From Clostridium sp. CAG:964 (GTDB lineage: Bacteria; Bacillota; Clostridia; Oscillospirales; Acutalibacteraceae): a stretch of 36,898 bases of DNA. The notes beneath the pieces are model-generated. The model ran no database searches. It worked only from the letters and a program-made list of their open reading frames with translations, and had not been told where the DNA came from. This document shows positions 15,629 to 25,050 of the stretch, piece after piece (position 1 is the stretch's first letter; every line of letters starts with the position of its first letter). The translations under genes were made by a program, and so were the position numbers. The DNA lies in the NCBI GenBank assembly GCA_000435335.1, contig FR891339.1, forward strand, positions 1 through 36,898. Direction: 5' to 3'.

Positions 15629-15768
15629 TTTATAAATAAAATTTTAGCATGCTATCTTTAAACATTGTGCATATGCTTGCTTTTTGCTTATACAGTCAAA
15701 ACAGCACGGCACCAAGGGTATGTATAAAACGCCGCAGAACAGGAGTTTATTTATTAATGTGTTGTCAG

Positions 15769-15797
15769 TTGCTTTATGAGTCTGTTGGTGATATAAT
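15769..15797 (+). promoter_or_regulatory. promoter of tepA
   Basis: TTGCTT (15769-15774), a 17-bp spacer and perfect TATAAT (15792-15797), about 50 bases before the tepA start. Confidence 0.55.
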
Positions 15798-15853
15798 TAG
15801 CCTGTATAATTTTCGCCTTTTAGGAAACAATGTTTTCTGGGAGGTGCATATAA

Positions 15854-16600
15854 TTGGGAAGCAAAAGCAGTAAAAATGACGCAGAGCTACAGCAGGAGGA
15901 CGAATTTTCAGAGGAAGACAGCCCAATAAGCCACAACGCACTTGAGCAGGTAAAGGAATGTGGGGCAATTATTGCAGACGGCGGACATATAATACATTGT
16001 CTGACCATCATAGGGCAGATAGAGGGACACAATGTTTTGCCTCCGCAAAACAAAACCACTAAGTACGAGCATATTATACCCCAGCTTGTAGCTATTGAGG
16101 AAAATAAAAGCATAGAGGGTGTGCTTGTTTTGCTGAACACCGCCGGCGGCGATGTAGAGGCAGGCTTGGCTATTGCCGAGCTTATTGCCGGTATGAAAAA
16201 GCCGACGGTTTCTATTGTACTGGGCGGCGGTCATTCTATAGGTATTCCCTTGGCGGTAGCGGCTAAATATTCCTTTATAGCCCGTTCGGCTTCAATGACA
16301 ATTCACCCTGTACGCAGTAACGGCCTTACCCTGGGCGTTCCACAGGCCTTTGAGTATTTCAGAAAAATGCAGGAGCGTATTACTACCTTTGTAAGCAGTA
16401 ATTCAAAAATTCCCCACAGGCGGTATAACGAGCTTGCTATGAATACACAGGAGCTTGTGCTTGATGTAGGCACAATACTTGAGGGCGAGGAGGCTGTGGA
16501 GGAGGGGCTTATTGATAGGGTAGGCACTATTCGAGACGCCCTTGACTGCTTGTATAAAATGATTGAAGAAAACAAAAAGTCCAAACGAAAAAAGAAGTAA
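15854..16600 (+). CDS. tepA: ClpP-like TepA-family serine protease
   Basis: The 248-residue protein has the ClpP/crotonase fold of the translocation-enhancing protein family (B. subtilis YmfB). The nucleophile is S128 in LGGGHSIGIP and the histidine is H151 in ASMTIHPVRSNG. LNTAGGDVEAGLAIAELI (94-111) corresponds to ClpP's substrate-strand region. The acidic N-terminus (QQEDEFSEED) and basic C-terminus (KKSKRKKK) lie outside the fold. The start is TTG, 8 bases after GGGAGGTG. As in Bacillus, it sits between dap genes and ftsK/spoIIIE, which supports the assignment. The natural substrate is unclear. Confidence 0.9.
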   Translation: MGSKSSKNDAELQQEDEFSEEDSPISHNALEQVKECGAIIADGGHIIHCLTIIGQIEGHNVLPPQNKTTKYEHIIPQLVAIEENKSIEGVLVLLNTAGGDVEAGLAIAELIAGMKKPTVSIVLGGGHSIGIPLAVAAKYSFIARSASMTIHPVRSNGLTLGVPQAFEYFRKMQERITTFVSSNSKIPHRRYNELAMNTQELVLDVGTILEGEEAVEEGLIDRVGTIRDALDCLYKMIEENKKSKRKKK

Positions 16601-16628
16601 GGCTGTATAATTAATTATATATCCGTAG

Positions 16629-16654
16629 TGCCGCCCTGCATAATCGGGGCGGTA
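16629..16654 (+). other. GC-rich hairpin between tepA and uppP
   Basis: CCGCCC (16631-16636) pairs with GGGCGG (16647-16652) across a 10-base loop. No U-tract follows, so it is more likely an RNA processing or stability element than a terminator. Confidence 0.45.
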
Positions 16655-16676
16655 TTAACGGGAGAGGAGCTACATA

Positions 16677-17636
16677 ATGAGCATATTTGACGCAATAATT
16701 CAAGGCATTGTGCAGGGACTTACAGAGTTTCTGCCGGTTTCCAGCAGCGGACATTTGGCAATATCACAGCACATTTTGGGTGTGGATGAGGGTAACTTGT
16801 TCTTTAATGTTATGCTGCATTTAGGTACGCTTTTGGCGGTAATAGCCGTTTATTATAAGCTTATAGGCAAGCTTATAATTGCATTTTTTACCTTAATAAG
16901 AGACATAGTAACGGGCAGATACAGGTGGAGCAAAATGACCGAGGAGCAAAACCTTGTGGTTATGCTGATTATAGGACTTATACCGCTGTTTTTGCTTTTT
17001 ATTCCGCTGCCCTTTGGCAACGGACTGACAGCAAAGGACTTGGCTGAAATGTGGTCGGGCAATACAGGCTACTTTACTCTGGTGGGCTTGGCACTTATGG
17101 CTACGGCAGTATTGCTTGCTCTCGGCATTGTGTCAAACAAAGCAACGGAGCGCAGCTACAGGGAGCGTGGCATTGTCAGAAAAAAAGGTATGGGCAGACA
17201 TAGAATGAATGTTATAGACGCCCTTAGCATAGGCTTGGCACAGGCCTTTGCGGCTGTGTTCCCGGGCTTGTCACGCTCAGGCTCTACACTTGCAGTTGGC
17301 GAGCTAAGGGGCATAAACAAGCAAAAGGCACTTGACTACACCTTTGTGCTGGGCATACCGTCGATTTTGGCGGCGGCTCTTTTAGAGGGCAAGGACGCAG
17401 TTCGGCAGGGTGCTGTAACCTCCGACATAATGCTGCCTGTTGTAGTAGGTATAATTGTTTCTGCGGTGGTAGGCTTTTTTGCAATACTGCTCTTTAGGTG
17501 GATGCTAAAAAAAGACCGTATGTACATATTTGTAGCTTACACCGCAGCAGTAGGACTGATTATAGCTATTATAGGCATTGCAGAGCTAAATTCCGGAGTG
17601 AATATTTTTACAGGCAAGCCTCTTGTATTTATGTAA
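16677..17636 (+). CDS. uppP: undecaprenyl-diphosphate phosphatase
   Basis: The 319-residue integral membrane protein (BacA/UppP family) dephosphorylates undecaprenyl diphosphate to recycle the lipid carrier for peptidoglycan and wall polymers, and confers bacitracin tolerance. Both catalytic motifs are present: the N-terminal GLTEFLPVSSSGHL (14-27; E17 and H26) and the later FPGLSRSGSTLA. It is slightly longer than the usual 265-280 residues because of a charged cytoplasmic loop (residues about 160-180, rich in Arg and Lys). AGAGGAG precedes the ATG. It follows tepA and ends in a strong terminator. Confidence 0.95.
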   Translation: MSIFDAIIQGIVQGLTEFLPVSSSGHLAISQHILGVDEGNLFFNVMLHLGTLLAVIAVYYKLIGKLIIAFFTLIRDIVTGRYRWSKMTEEQNLVVMLIIGLIPLFLLFIPLPFGNGLTAKDLAEMWSGNTGYFTLVGLALMATAVLLALGIVSNKATERSYRERGIVRKKGMGRHRMNVIDALSIGLAQAFAAVFPGLSRSGSTLAVGELRGINKQKALDYTFVLGIPSILAAALLEGKDAVRQGAVTSDIMLPVVVGIIVSAVVGFFAILLFRWMLKKDRMYIFVAYTAAVGLIIAIIGIAELNSGVNIFTGKPLVFM

Positions 17637-17673
17637 ATTTAAAATGCGGTTGATTTTGCCGCTATAAAATTCA

Positions 17674-17714
17674 GCGTCAAAACGCTTGTCTGTAGGGTGT
17701 TTTGACGCCTTTTG
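17674..17714 (+). terminator. terminator of uppP
   Basis: A perfect 10-bp inverted repeat, GCGTCAAAAC (17674-17683) with GTTTTGACGC (17699-17708), followed by CTTTT. A weak TTGAAT-16-TATTAG promoter candidate for ftsK begins at 17712. Confidence 0.8.
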
Positions 17715-17803
17715 AATTATGTGCTTTAAGCTGTATTAGGTGACAATTTAAAGTGTTGAATTACTACAGAAATCAGAAAATGAATTTTAACAGAGGTGAT
17801 AAA

Positions 17804-20491
17804 ATGGCAGTAAAAAAGCAGTCTGCAAAAGCGGCCGAAAAGCCTGCCGCAAAGGCCTCCGACAAAAAGGCAGACAATAAAACGGCAAGTACAAAGCAGG
17901 CAAAAACAGAGGAAAAAAAGACACCCGAAAAGTCCGGCAATAAAAAAACAGCTGCCAAAAAGAAAAAAATGCCTGTGCAGGCAAAGGCTATTATTATGTT
18001 TTTTGCGGCGGCTATACTTTTAGTGCTGGTGCTGTTTCCGGGCAAGAATTTATGGACTATGGCACACGACCTTCTAAAGGGATTGTTCGGTCTGGCAAGA
18101 ATTTTGCTGCCTGCAATTTTAATATACCTCGGGGTAATTACCGCAATGGAAAAGCAGATAAACGGCAAAATAGCTTATAATCTCTTTTTTAGCTTAAATG
18201 CAGTGCTGCTTATATCCTGCTGTGTTTTCCTTTTCGGCTGCTCCGAAAATCTTTTGACATCCGATTATTTTGCCTGCTTGGGAAGTCTTTTTATAAACGG
18301 AATAAATGACTACTCAAACGGTGCCGGTGCCGGTGTGTTTGGCGGAATTTTAGGCTATCCTCTTGCTTTTTTGTTCGGCAGAGAGATTGCGGAATTTCTT
18401 TGTGCTCTTACCCTTGTTGTAGATATATTCTTCCTGTGCGGGCTTACTATAAAGGACTTGGCGGAAAATTTCAACAAGCTTGCGTCGGCAATTAAAAAGC
18501 AGGTAAACAAAAAGACGGCAGAAAGCAAGGGAAAAAACCAAAAGAACGGTTTAGCAGTTGCCGATAAATCAAATGACGGCCTACAGCAGGAAACAGATGC
18601 TCAAGACGATGACATAAGCTCCGAGGCTATAGACATTACCGGAGTCAGCACCGGTGTAAATGCCATAAAGCAGGCAAAGGAGGGCAAAAAAACTAAATCC
18701 CTTACATATAACGAGGGTGTAAGCAGCGGTGATATAAGCTCAAGCTCCGGCAGTAAAAGCAAGCTGCTGGAGGCTGTACAAAGAATGAACGGCACTCAAA
18801 ATAACAAAAAGCAGTCCGGAGGCATTCTTGACAAGGTAAGCATTAATTCCGAACAAAAGGGAGGAAAAAAGAAGGAGCTTCAGCAGGCACAGGAGGAAAT
18901 AACACGGCTGGTAAGCGAAAGCAGTCAGCAGGTGTCGGAGGGTGGCTACCATTACCCGCCGTCTGACCTTTTGTATCCCTCAAGCAGTGCCGAAAACACC
19001 CAAAGAGCAATGGAGGAGCTTGAAAGAAACGGCAGTAAGCTGGAAACAACTCTGCAAAGCTTTGGCGTAAATGCAAATATAATTAACATTTGCCGAGGGC
19101 CGTCCGTAACACGCTTTGAGGTACAGCCGGCGCCGGGCGTAAAAATAAGTAAAATTACAAACCTTGCAGACGATATTGCCCTAAACCTTGCTTCAAGCGG
19201 CGTGCGTATAGAAGCACCAATACCGGGCAAGGCGGCTGTAGGCATAGAGGTGCCAAACAAGGTTGTTACAATGGTAAGTATGCGAGAGCTTATAGATTCG
19301 CCGGAGTTTATTACGGCAAAAAGCAAGCTGTCTGTAGTGCTGGGCAAGGATATTTCCGGCAATACAATAGTTACCGACCTTGCAAAAATGCCCCATTTGC
19401 TTATTGCCGGTACTACAGGCTCCGGTAAGTCTGTATGCGTAAACTCAATACTAATCAGCCTGCTGTACAAGGCAAATCCCGACGAGGTTAAGCTTTTGCT
19501 TATTGATCCTAAAATGGTAGAATTTTCAAAGTACAAGGGCATACCGCATCTGCTTATTGATGTTGTAATAGACCCTAAAAAGGCGGCAGGTGCTTTGAAC
19601 TGGGCAGTAAACGAAATGGAAAACCGCTACCGTACATTTTCTGCCTTTGGCGTAAGAGATATTGCAGGCTATAACGCTATGGTGGACTCTTACAATAAAA
19701 TTCGTGCAGAAAAAACGGAAGAGGAATTAGAGGCACAGCCTATTGTGAACAGTAACGGCATACCTGTGCCGGACAAGAGAATGTTCAGCATAGTAATAGC
19801 TATTGACGAGTTTGCAGACCTTATGATGACCGCCCCTACAGAGGTAGAGGACTCCATATGCCGTTTGGCACAAAAGGCAAGAGCCGCAGGTATGCATTTG
19901 GTAGTTGCTACACAAAGACCTACCGTTAATGTTATTACAGGCGTTATTAAATCGAATATTCCAAGCCGTATTTCACTAAAGGTTTCGTCACAGCTTGACT
20001 CCCGTACTATTCTTGATGTAGGCGGTGCAGAAAAGCTTATAGGCCGAGGAGATATGCTGTTTGCACCGATAGGTGCGGCAAAGCCTATGCGTGTGCAGGG
20101 CTGCTATGCTTCTGACGCAGAAATCGAAAATGTTACAAGCTATGTAAAGAAAGACCACACAAGTAATTACGATATGGAAATTCAGGAGGAAATCGAAAAG
20201 ATTACCGAGCAGGAGCTTACAAAGGGCAAGGACAGCGACAGCTCGGCATCCTCCGGTGCAGTCAGTGACGACGAAATGATGGAGGAGGCCATAAAGCTTG
20301 TGGTTGAAAACGGACAGGCCTCAACCTCACTTTTACAGCGTCGTTTGCGTTTAGGCTATGCAAGGGCGGGCAGACTTATTGACGAAATGGAGCAAATGGG
20401 CATTGTAGGCCCTCATGTAGGCTCAAAGTCACGAGAGGTGCTTTTAAGCTACCAGCAGTGGCTTGAAAGAAAAAATAATGTAAGCAAGTAA
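17804..20491 (+). CDS. ftsK: FtsK/SpoIIIE-type DNA translocase
   Basis: The 895-residue protein pumps chromosomal DNA through the division or sporulation septum. An N-terminal Lys/Ala-rich cytoplasmic tail of about 55 residues precedes about four membrane helices (about 57-205) and a long variable linker. The motor domain has Walker A GTTGSGKSVC (about 535-544), Walker B IAIDEFADLMM (about 666-676) and the family motif ATQRPTVNVITG. The C-terminal winged-helix gamma domain (about 822-885, LLQRRLRLGYARAGRLID) reads oriented DNA sequences. The ATG chosen follows AGAGGTGAT; upstream in-frame starts at 17753 and 17780 have no ribosome site. Given SpoIIR in the same window, a SpoIIIE role in forespore DNA packaging is likely. 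Confidence 0.95.
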   Translation: MAVKKQSAKAAEKPAAKASDKKADNKTASTKQAKTEEKKTPEKSGNKKTAAKKKKMPVQAKAIIMFFAAAILLVLVLFPGKNLWTMAHDLLKGLFGLARILLPAILIYLGVITAMEKQINGKIAYNLFFSLNAVLLISCCVFLFGCSENLLTSDYFACLGSLFINGINDYSNGAGAGVFGGILGYPLAFLFGREIAEFLCALTLVVDIFFLCGLTIKDLAENFNKLASAIKKQVNKKTAESKGKNQKNGLAVADKSNDGLQQETDAQDDDISSEAIDITGVSTGVNAIKQAKEGKKTKSLTYNEGVSSGDISSSSGSKSKLLEAVQRMNGTQNNKKQSGGILDKVSINSEQKGGKKKELQQAQEEITRLVSESSQQVSEGGYHYPPSDLLYPSSSAENTQRAMEELERNGSKLETTLQSFGVNANIINICRGPSVTRFEVQPAPGVKISKITNLADDIALNLASSGVRIEAPIPGKAAVGIEVPNKVVTMVSMRELIDSPEFITAKSKLSVVLGKDISGNTIVTDLAKMPHLLIAGTTGSGKSVCVNSILISLLYKANPDEVKLLLIDPKMVEFSKYKGIPHLLIDVVIDPKKAAGALNWAVNEMENRYRTFSAFGVRDIAGYNAMVDSYNKIRAEKTEEELEAQPIVNSNGIPVPDKRMFSIVIAIDEFADLMMTAPTEVEDSICRLAQKARAAGMHLVVATQRPTVNVITGVIKSNIPSRISLKVSSQLDSRTILDVGGAEKLIGRGDMLFAPIGAAKPMRVQGCYASDAEIENVTSYVKKDHTSNYDMEIQEEIEKITEQELTKGKDSDSSASSGAVSDDEMMEEAIKLVVENGQASTSLLQRRLRLGYARAGRLIDEMEQMGIVGPHVGSKSREVLLSYQQWLERKNNVSK

Positions 20492-20551
20492 TATTTAAGA
20501 CTTAGCGGTGCTGTATTTATTGCATATTGATATTTAGGAGGGGCTTTAGCA

Positions 20552-22525
20552 ATGGCTTTTTTGCCTATAACAAGAGAAGAAATGGAACGCCGAGGCTGGC
20601 AGCAGCCGGACTTTGTGTTTGTTACAGGTGACTCATATGTAGACCACCCAAGCTTTGGTGTAAGCATACTGTCAAGGGTGCTGGAGGCAAAGGGCTACAA
20701 GGTAGCTATATTGCCACAGCCAAACTGGCACAGCGACAAGGACTTTAAACGCTTTGGCAAGCCAAGACTCGGCTTTTTGGTTACATCGGGCAATATAGAC
20801 AGTATGGTGGCACACTATACCGCCGCCAAACGCAGAAGAAGTGACGACGCCTACACAGCAGGTGGCAAAAGCGGCGGCAGACCGGACAGAGCCGTTATTG
20901 TTTATTCAAAAATAATAAAAAGAATATACCCAGATTCTCCGGTAATTATAGGCGGACTTGAGGCTTCATTAAGACGCTTTGCCCACTATGACTATTGGGA
21001 CGATGCCGTAAGACCGTCTATACTTTTTGACAGCGGTGCAGATATTCTTACCTACGGTATGGGCGAAAATCAAACAATGGAAATAGCCGACAGGCTAAAC
21101 AACGGCTGTACCGTAGAACAGCTGCACGACATACGGGGCATTTGCTATGCCGTAAGAACACAGGACTATATTCCGTCACACGCCACAGAGTGTGCAAGCT
21201 ATGAGGTTGTACGGGAAAACAAAAAGGAATATGCAGTTTCCTGCCGCAAGCAAATGGAGGAGCAGGACGCAGTACGGGGCAAAAAGATAATTCAACGCCA
21301 CGGCAAGTACATACTTGTACAAAACAAGCCTATGCCGCCCCTTACACAGCCGGAGCTGGACTGGGTGTATTCACTGCCCTACGAAAGAATGTACCACCCG
21401 TCCTACGAGGCCTTAGGCGGCGTGCCGGGCATACGGGAGGTTGAGTTCTCTATAACCCACAACAGGGGCTGCTTTGGCGCCTGCAACTTTTGCTCTATAG
21501 CCTTTCACCAAGGCAGGGTAGTTACAACACGAAGTGAAGAATCCGTTATAAAAGAGGCGGTTTCACTTACAAAAAATCCACGCTTTAAGGGCTATATTCA
21601 CGATGTAGGCGGCCCCACCGCAAACTTCCGTCAGCCCTCCTGCAAAATTCAGGAAAAAGCAGGTATGTGCAAGCAGAAAAAATGTCTTGCACCACAGCCC
21701 TGTAAAAATCTGCAGGTAACACATACCGAATATTTACAGCTGTTAAGAAAGCTGAGAAATCTTGATGGCGTAAAAAAGGTGTTTATCCGTTCGGGCATTC
21801 GCTTTGACTATATGATGGAGGATACATCGGACGAGTTCTTTAAGGAGCTTGTAAAGTACCACATAAGCGGTCAGCTAAAGGTTGCACCGGAGCATTGCTC
21901 AGACGCTGTACTTGACAAAATGGGCAAGCCGCACATTGCGGTGTACAAGCGTTTTATGGATAAATTCTATGAAATAACAAAGAGTATAGGCAAGGAGCAG
22001 TATCTGGTGCCATACCTAATGTCATCTCACCCGGGTTCAACTCTAAAGGACGCAGTAGAGCTGGCACTGTTCTTGAAAAAGGAGCATATCCGTCCGGAGC
22101 AGGTGCAGGACTTTTACCCTACACCGGGTACAGTGTCAACCTGTATGTTCTATACGGGCCTTGACCCTTATACACTGCAGGAGGTTTATGTGCCTACCTC
22201 GCCAAAAGAAAAGGCAATGCAAAGAGCCTTACTGCAATATTTTAACCCTAAAAATAAAGAAACAGTTGTTAAGGCGTTGCTTGCCGCAGGCAGAGCCGAC
22301 CTTATAGGCAACGGCAAAAACTGCCTTGTAACCCCTCCGCCGGGCTTTAACACCTATAAAAACAGCGGCAAAAACGGCAAAGGCAGTAAGAACGACAGAA
22401 ACGGCAAAAATAATAGGCCGTTAAAAGGCAAGGGTGCAAAATATGCCGGTAAAGGAACCAAACAGGGTACAGGCGGACACAATCACCACAAGGGCGGCAA
22501 AAACAGCTACAAGGGCAGAACATAA
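20552..22525 (+). CDS. YgiQ-family radical SAM protein
   Basis: The 657-residue protein matches the UPF0313/YgiQ family. The N-terminal MAFLPITREEMERRGW is characteristic, followed by a B12-binding-like alpha/beta region. The [4Fe-4S]-SAM motif is C307-x3-C311-x2-C314 in NRGCFGACNFCSIAF. A second cysteine cluster near residues 368-386 (CKIQEKAGMCKQKKC) is also typical of the family. The substrate is not known for YgiQ. The last 55 residues are a low-complexity tail of Lys, Gly and Asn, which may bind nucleic acid. ATG follows AGGAGGGG. It is 60 bases after ftsK and 18 before the next gene. Confidence 0.93.
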   Translation: MAFLPITREEMERRGWQQPDFVFVTGDSYVDHPSFGVSILSRVLEAKGYKVAILPQPNWHSDKDFKRFGKPRLGFLVTSGNIDSMVAHYTAAKRRRSDDAYTAGGKSGGRPDRAVIVYSKIIKRIYPDSPVIIGGLEASLRRFAHYDYWDDAVRPSILFDSGADILTYGMGENQTMEIADRLNNGCTVEQLHDIRGICYAVRTQDYIPSHATECASYEVVRENKKEYAVSCRKQMEEQDAVRGKKIIQRHGKYILVQNKPMPPLTQPELDWVYSLPYERMYHPSYEALGGVPGIREVEFSITHNRGCFGACNFCSIAFHQGRVVTTRSEESVIKEAVSLTKNPRFKGYIHDVGGPTANFRQPSCKIQEKAGMCKQKKCLAPQPCKNLQVTHTEYLQLLRKLRNLDGVKKVFIRSGIRFDYMMEDTSDEFFKELVKYHISGQLKVAPEHCSDAVLDKMGKPHIAVYKRFMDKFYEITKSIGKEQYLVPYLMSSHPGSTLKDAVELALFLKKEHIRPEQVQDFYPTPGTVSTCMFYTGLDPYTLQEVYVPTSPKEKAMQRALLQYFNPKNKETVVKALLAAGRADLIGNGKNCLVTPPPGFNTYKNSGKNGKGSKNDRNGKNNRPLKGKGAKYAGKGTKQGTGGHNHHKGGKNSYKGRT

Positions 22526-22543
22526 TACGGGAGGAGAAGCATA

Positions 22544-22774
22544 GTGAAAAACCTAATTATAGACAGATTTGAAAGCGGCTTTGCAATTTGCGAGGGCGAA
22601 AACGGCGAGTTTTTCGGCATAGATATTAAGGAGGTGCCACAGTCTGCCAAAGAGGGCAGTGTGCTTACCATAAACCAAGAGGGACAGCTGACTTTAAACG
22701 AGGAGGAAACAAAGAAACGAACCCAAAGCATAAAGGGCAAAATGGACAAGCTGAAAAACAAAAGCCGTAAATAA
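22544..22774 (+). CDS. DUF3006-family small protein
   Basis: The 76-residue protein begins MKNLIIDRFESGFAICEGEN, the pattern of DUF3006 proteins: a short beta-barrel-like domain ending near the conserved DIKEVPQSAKEGSVL. It then has a charged Lys/Glu helix. DUF3006 members often accompany metallo-hydrolases or radical SAM genes, but their function is unknown. The start is GTG, preceded by GGGAGGAG. It is the last gene of the ftsK-ygiQ run. Confidence 0.8.
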   Translation: MKNLIIDRFESGFAICEGENGEFFGIDIKEVPQSAKEGSVLTINQEGQLTLNEEETKKRTQSIKGKMDKLKNKSRK

Positions 22775-22822
22775 CAGCTTAAATTTTTTAAGGCTGTTAT
22801 TTATACAAAACAACACAGAAAT

Positions 22823-22870
22823 AAAAAAGGCGTTGCCGCTGTAGGTGTAATACAGGGCAATGCCTTTTTT
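22823..22870 (+). terminator. strong terminator after the DUF3006 gene
   Basis: A long stem joins AAAAAAGGC-TTGCC-CTGTA with TACAG-GGCAA-GCCTTTTTT, with single-base bulges and a 7-base loop. A smaller AACAGC/GCTGTT hairpin at about 22772-22799 precedes it. Confidence 0.85.
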
Positions 22871-22912
22871 GGCTTTTCGAGGCACTGCACACAAAAGATA
22901 GGAGTGTTTATT

Positions 22913-22945
22913 ATGTGCAGCGCCCTTTTGGAAGAGGAGCTATAA
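22913..22945 (+). CDS. possible ten-residue ORF
   Basis: ATG at 22913 opens a ten-codon frame (MCSALLEEEL) closed by TAA. ATAGGAG lies about 9 bases upstream. It sits alone in the 260-base gap between the ftsK-ygiQ run and the ABC permease. It may be a gene remnant, a small peptide or chance. I see no further coding sequence in the gap. Confidence 0.2.
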   Translation: MCSALLEEEL

Positions 22946-23034
22946 ATCAGCTTCACTTTGTATATGGGGAGTAGTTGTTGGTAGACTGTTAATATTGTGT
23001 AATTTATGCGGATTGTCAGTTAAAGGCTTTGTTG

Positions 23035-25050
23035 TTAAGCCTGCTTTTTATTTACTGTTTTGTAGTACAACCTTGAGGTTATAGCAAATATAATTCCGTA
23101 CATTAGGGCAAAAACCAAGAAGCATATTACGGTGCAGGTTATATACAGCGTAACATTTATAAGCCCCAAAAGTGAAAGTACCCTGGACATAATAGGGAAC
23201 GCAAAGGCTACATGTACACCGGCCACAATAAGCGGCAGGAAGAATACCGTAAGCACCTGAGAGCGTATAGTCCTTTTTACCTCGGTGTGGCTCATACCTA
23301 CATTCTGCATAATTTCGTAGCGTTCCTTGTCGTCGTAGCTTTCGCTTATTTGCTTGTAGTAAATAATAAGTATGGTTGCCATAATAAACAGAATACTCAG
23401 GAAGATGCCTAAGAAGAACAAAGACGAATAGGTATCACGGAATGCTTGAAGGATTCCTGACTTAAAGGTTGATGATATAGAGTCGTGGTAGTAGCTGCCT
23501 TGATAAAGCTCAGAATTTTTGATAATTTCGTTAAATTCAAGCTGCTTTTTCAAGTCGGCGTCTACATTAAAGTTACATTCATAAAAATAGCAATTATGTT
23601 CATTATATTCGTTAGTTTCGCTGTTTTTATAAAAGGAATTGTAATACTTGCTAATCTGCTGAAGCTGACTGTTATCCTTTACAACGATGCCGTAGCTGTC
23701 ATAAATTGAGTAGCCCATACGGCTTTTGCCCGGTATAAAGTCGCTTATTTTGCGGCTTTCCTTTACCTTGTACCTTTGGTCAAATATTGTAAGGTCAGAG
23801 TATGGGAAGCTGTTTGGATAAAACATCATTACCTGGTCGTCGCTTAAATCTACATTGCTGTTTGTCAGCATATTGTAGTCCTGTTGGGTAACTATTATCA
23901 GTCCCACAAGGTTTTCGCTTTCGACACTGTAGTCCGACGCAGTTATATTGTTATAATTTAAATCGGCATTAAATTCAAGGTATTGATAATCTACAAATTT
24001 TGTAATTTTTAGATTGTTGTCAGCGGCAGTATTTTTTATATCATCTTTAACCTGTTGATTGGTTTTTCCGTCAACAACACTAATGCTGTAGTCATAAGGT
24101 GAAATTGTATTAATAGTATCTTGCATACCTATAACCAGTGATGAGGTGGTAGAAACCATAACCAATACCATAGTTGAAAGCACACATATGTTGGCAAGTC
24201 CTACGGCGTTTTGCTTCATACGGTATATCATACCCGAAACGCTTATAAAATGGCTGGTTTTGTAGTAAAAGCCTTTGTTTTTACGCAGAAGCTTCAGCAG
24301 TGCTATAATGCCGGCAACAAAAATAAAATATGTGCCTATTACAACCAATACAATAGCTATAAACAGCAGCCCAATAGCACTTACAGGGTTTTTGCTGATT
24401 ATTGATATTGTGTAGCCGCCGCCTAAGCACAGCACACCAAGAATAGCTAAAAGCCATTTTGTTTTAGGCTCTTTTTCGCCTGTGTTTGAACCGTGCAGCA
24501 GGTCTATGGTTTTGGTGGTGTACACAATGCGTACAGAGTTAAGTAAAATTGCGGCAAATATTATACAGAATAAAACCACTGTATGTAAAATTGCTTCGGG
24601 AATTATAGTAAAGCCCAAAGGGGACTGCCCATCAAGAAGCTTAATAACTATCATAAATATAAGCTTGTCAAGGGCTATGCCTATTATTAAGCCCAGTACA
24701 AGGCTTATAACGCTTATAATCAGGCTTTCTGTGGCAATAAGTGCAGACATATGCTTTTTTTCCATACCCAAAATGTTGTACAAACCAAACTCCTTTTTTC
24801 GCTTTTTAAGCAAAAAGCTGTTGGTGTAAAACAGAAATATTATTGCAAATATTGCCACCACTATGCTGCCAAGGCTCATTGATGTTGCGGCGGATATACT
24901 TGACAGGTTTTTGTCTAAATTAAAAGCCAAGGATTTTATAATGTAAAACATTGCTATGGTTATTACACAGGTTATAATGTAAGGCACATAGCTTCTTGCG
25001 TGCTTTTTAATATTTGTAAATGCCAGTCGAAAGTAGAAAGAGTTACGCAT
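23035..25050 (-). CDS. BceB-type ABC transporter permease (peptide antibiotic resistance)
   Basis: The 671-residue permease has ten predicted membrane helices in the BceB/FtsX pattern: one N-terminal helix (about 20-40), groups of helices through about residue 310, then a roughly 210-residue extracellular domain (from QDTINTISPYDYS to near SISSTFKSG), then the last three helices. BceB proteins are about 650 residues with this same large loop between helices 7 and 8. They confer resistance to cell-wall-active peptides such as bacitracin, and signal directly to a partner kinase. The ATG overlaps the stop of the ATPase gene by 8 bases. An ATG or equivalent start seven codons earlier is unlikely because it lies deeper inside the ATPase gene. 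Confidence 0.92.
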   Translation of the reverse strand: MRNSFYFRLAFTNIKKHARSYVPYIITCVITIAMFYIIKSLAFNLDKNLSSISAATSMSLGSIVVAIFAIIFLFYTNSFLLKKRKKEFGLYNILGMEKKHMSALIATESLIISVISLVLGLIIGIALDKLIFMIVIKLLDGQSPLGFTIIPEAILHTVVLFCIIFAAILLNSVRIVYTTKTIDLLHGSNTGEKEPKTKWLLAILGVLCLGGGYTISIISKNPVSAIGLLFIAIVLVVIGTYFIFVAGIIALLKLLRKNKGFYYKTSHFISVSGMIYRMKQNAVGLANICVLSTMVLVMVSTTSSLVIGMQDTINTISPYDYSISVVDGKTNQQVKDDIKNTAADNNLKITKFVDYQYLEFNADLNYNNITASDYSVESENLVGLIIVTQQDYNMLTNSNVDLSDDQVMMFYPNSFPYSDLTIFDQRYKVKESRKISDFIPGKSRMGYSIYDSYGIVVKDNSQLQQISKYYNSFYKNSETNEYNEHNCYFYECNFNVDADLKKQLEFNEIIKNSELYQGSYYHDSISSTFKSGILQAFRDTYSSLFFLGIFLSILFIMATILIIYYKQISESYDDKERYEIMQNVGMSHTEVKRTIRSQVLTVFFLPLIVAGVHVAFAFPIMSRVLSLLGLINVTLYITCTVICFLVFALMYGIIFAITSRLYYKTVNKKQA

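Noticed and set aside
15649..15873. Plus-strand open frame of 74 codons before tepA
   Set aside because: It contains the tepA promoter and ribosome site, has no ribosome site of its own and no family resemblance.
18952..19542. Minus-strand open frame of 196 codons inside ftsK
   Set aside because: It lies antisense to the conserved FtsK motor domain and has no start signal.
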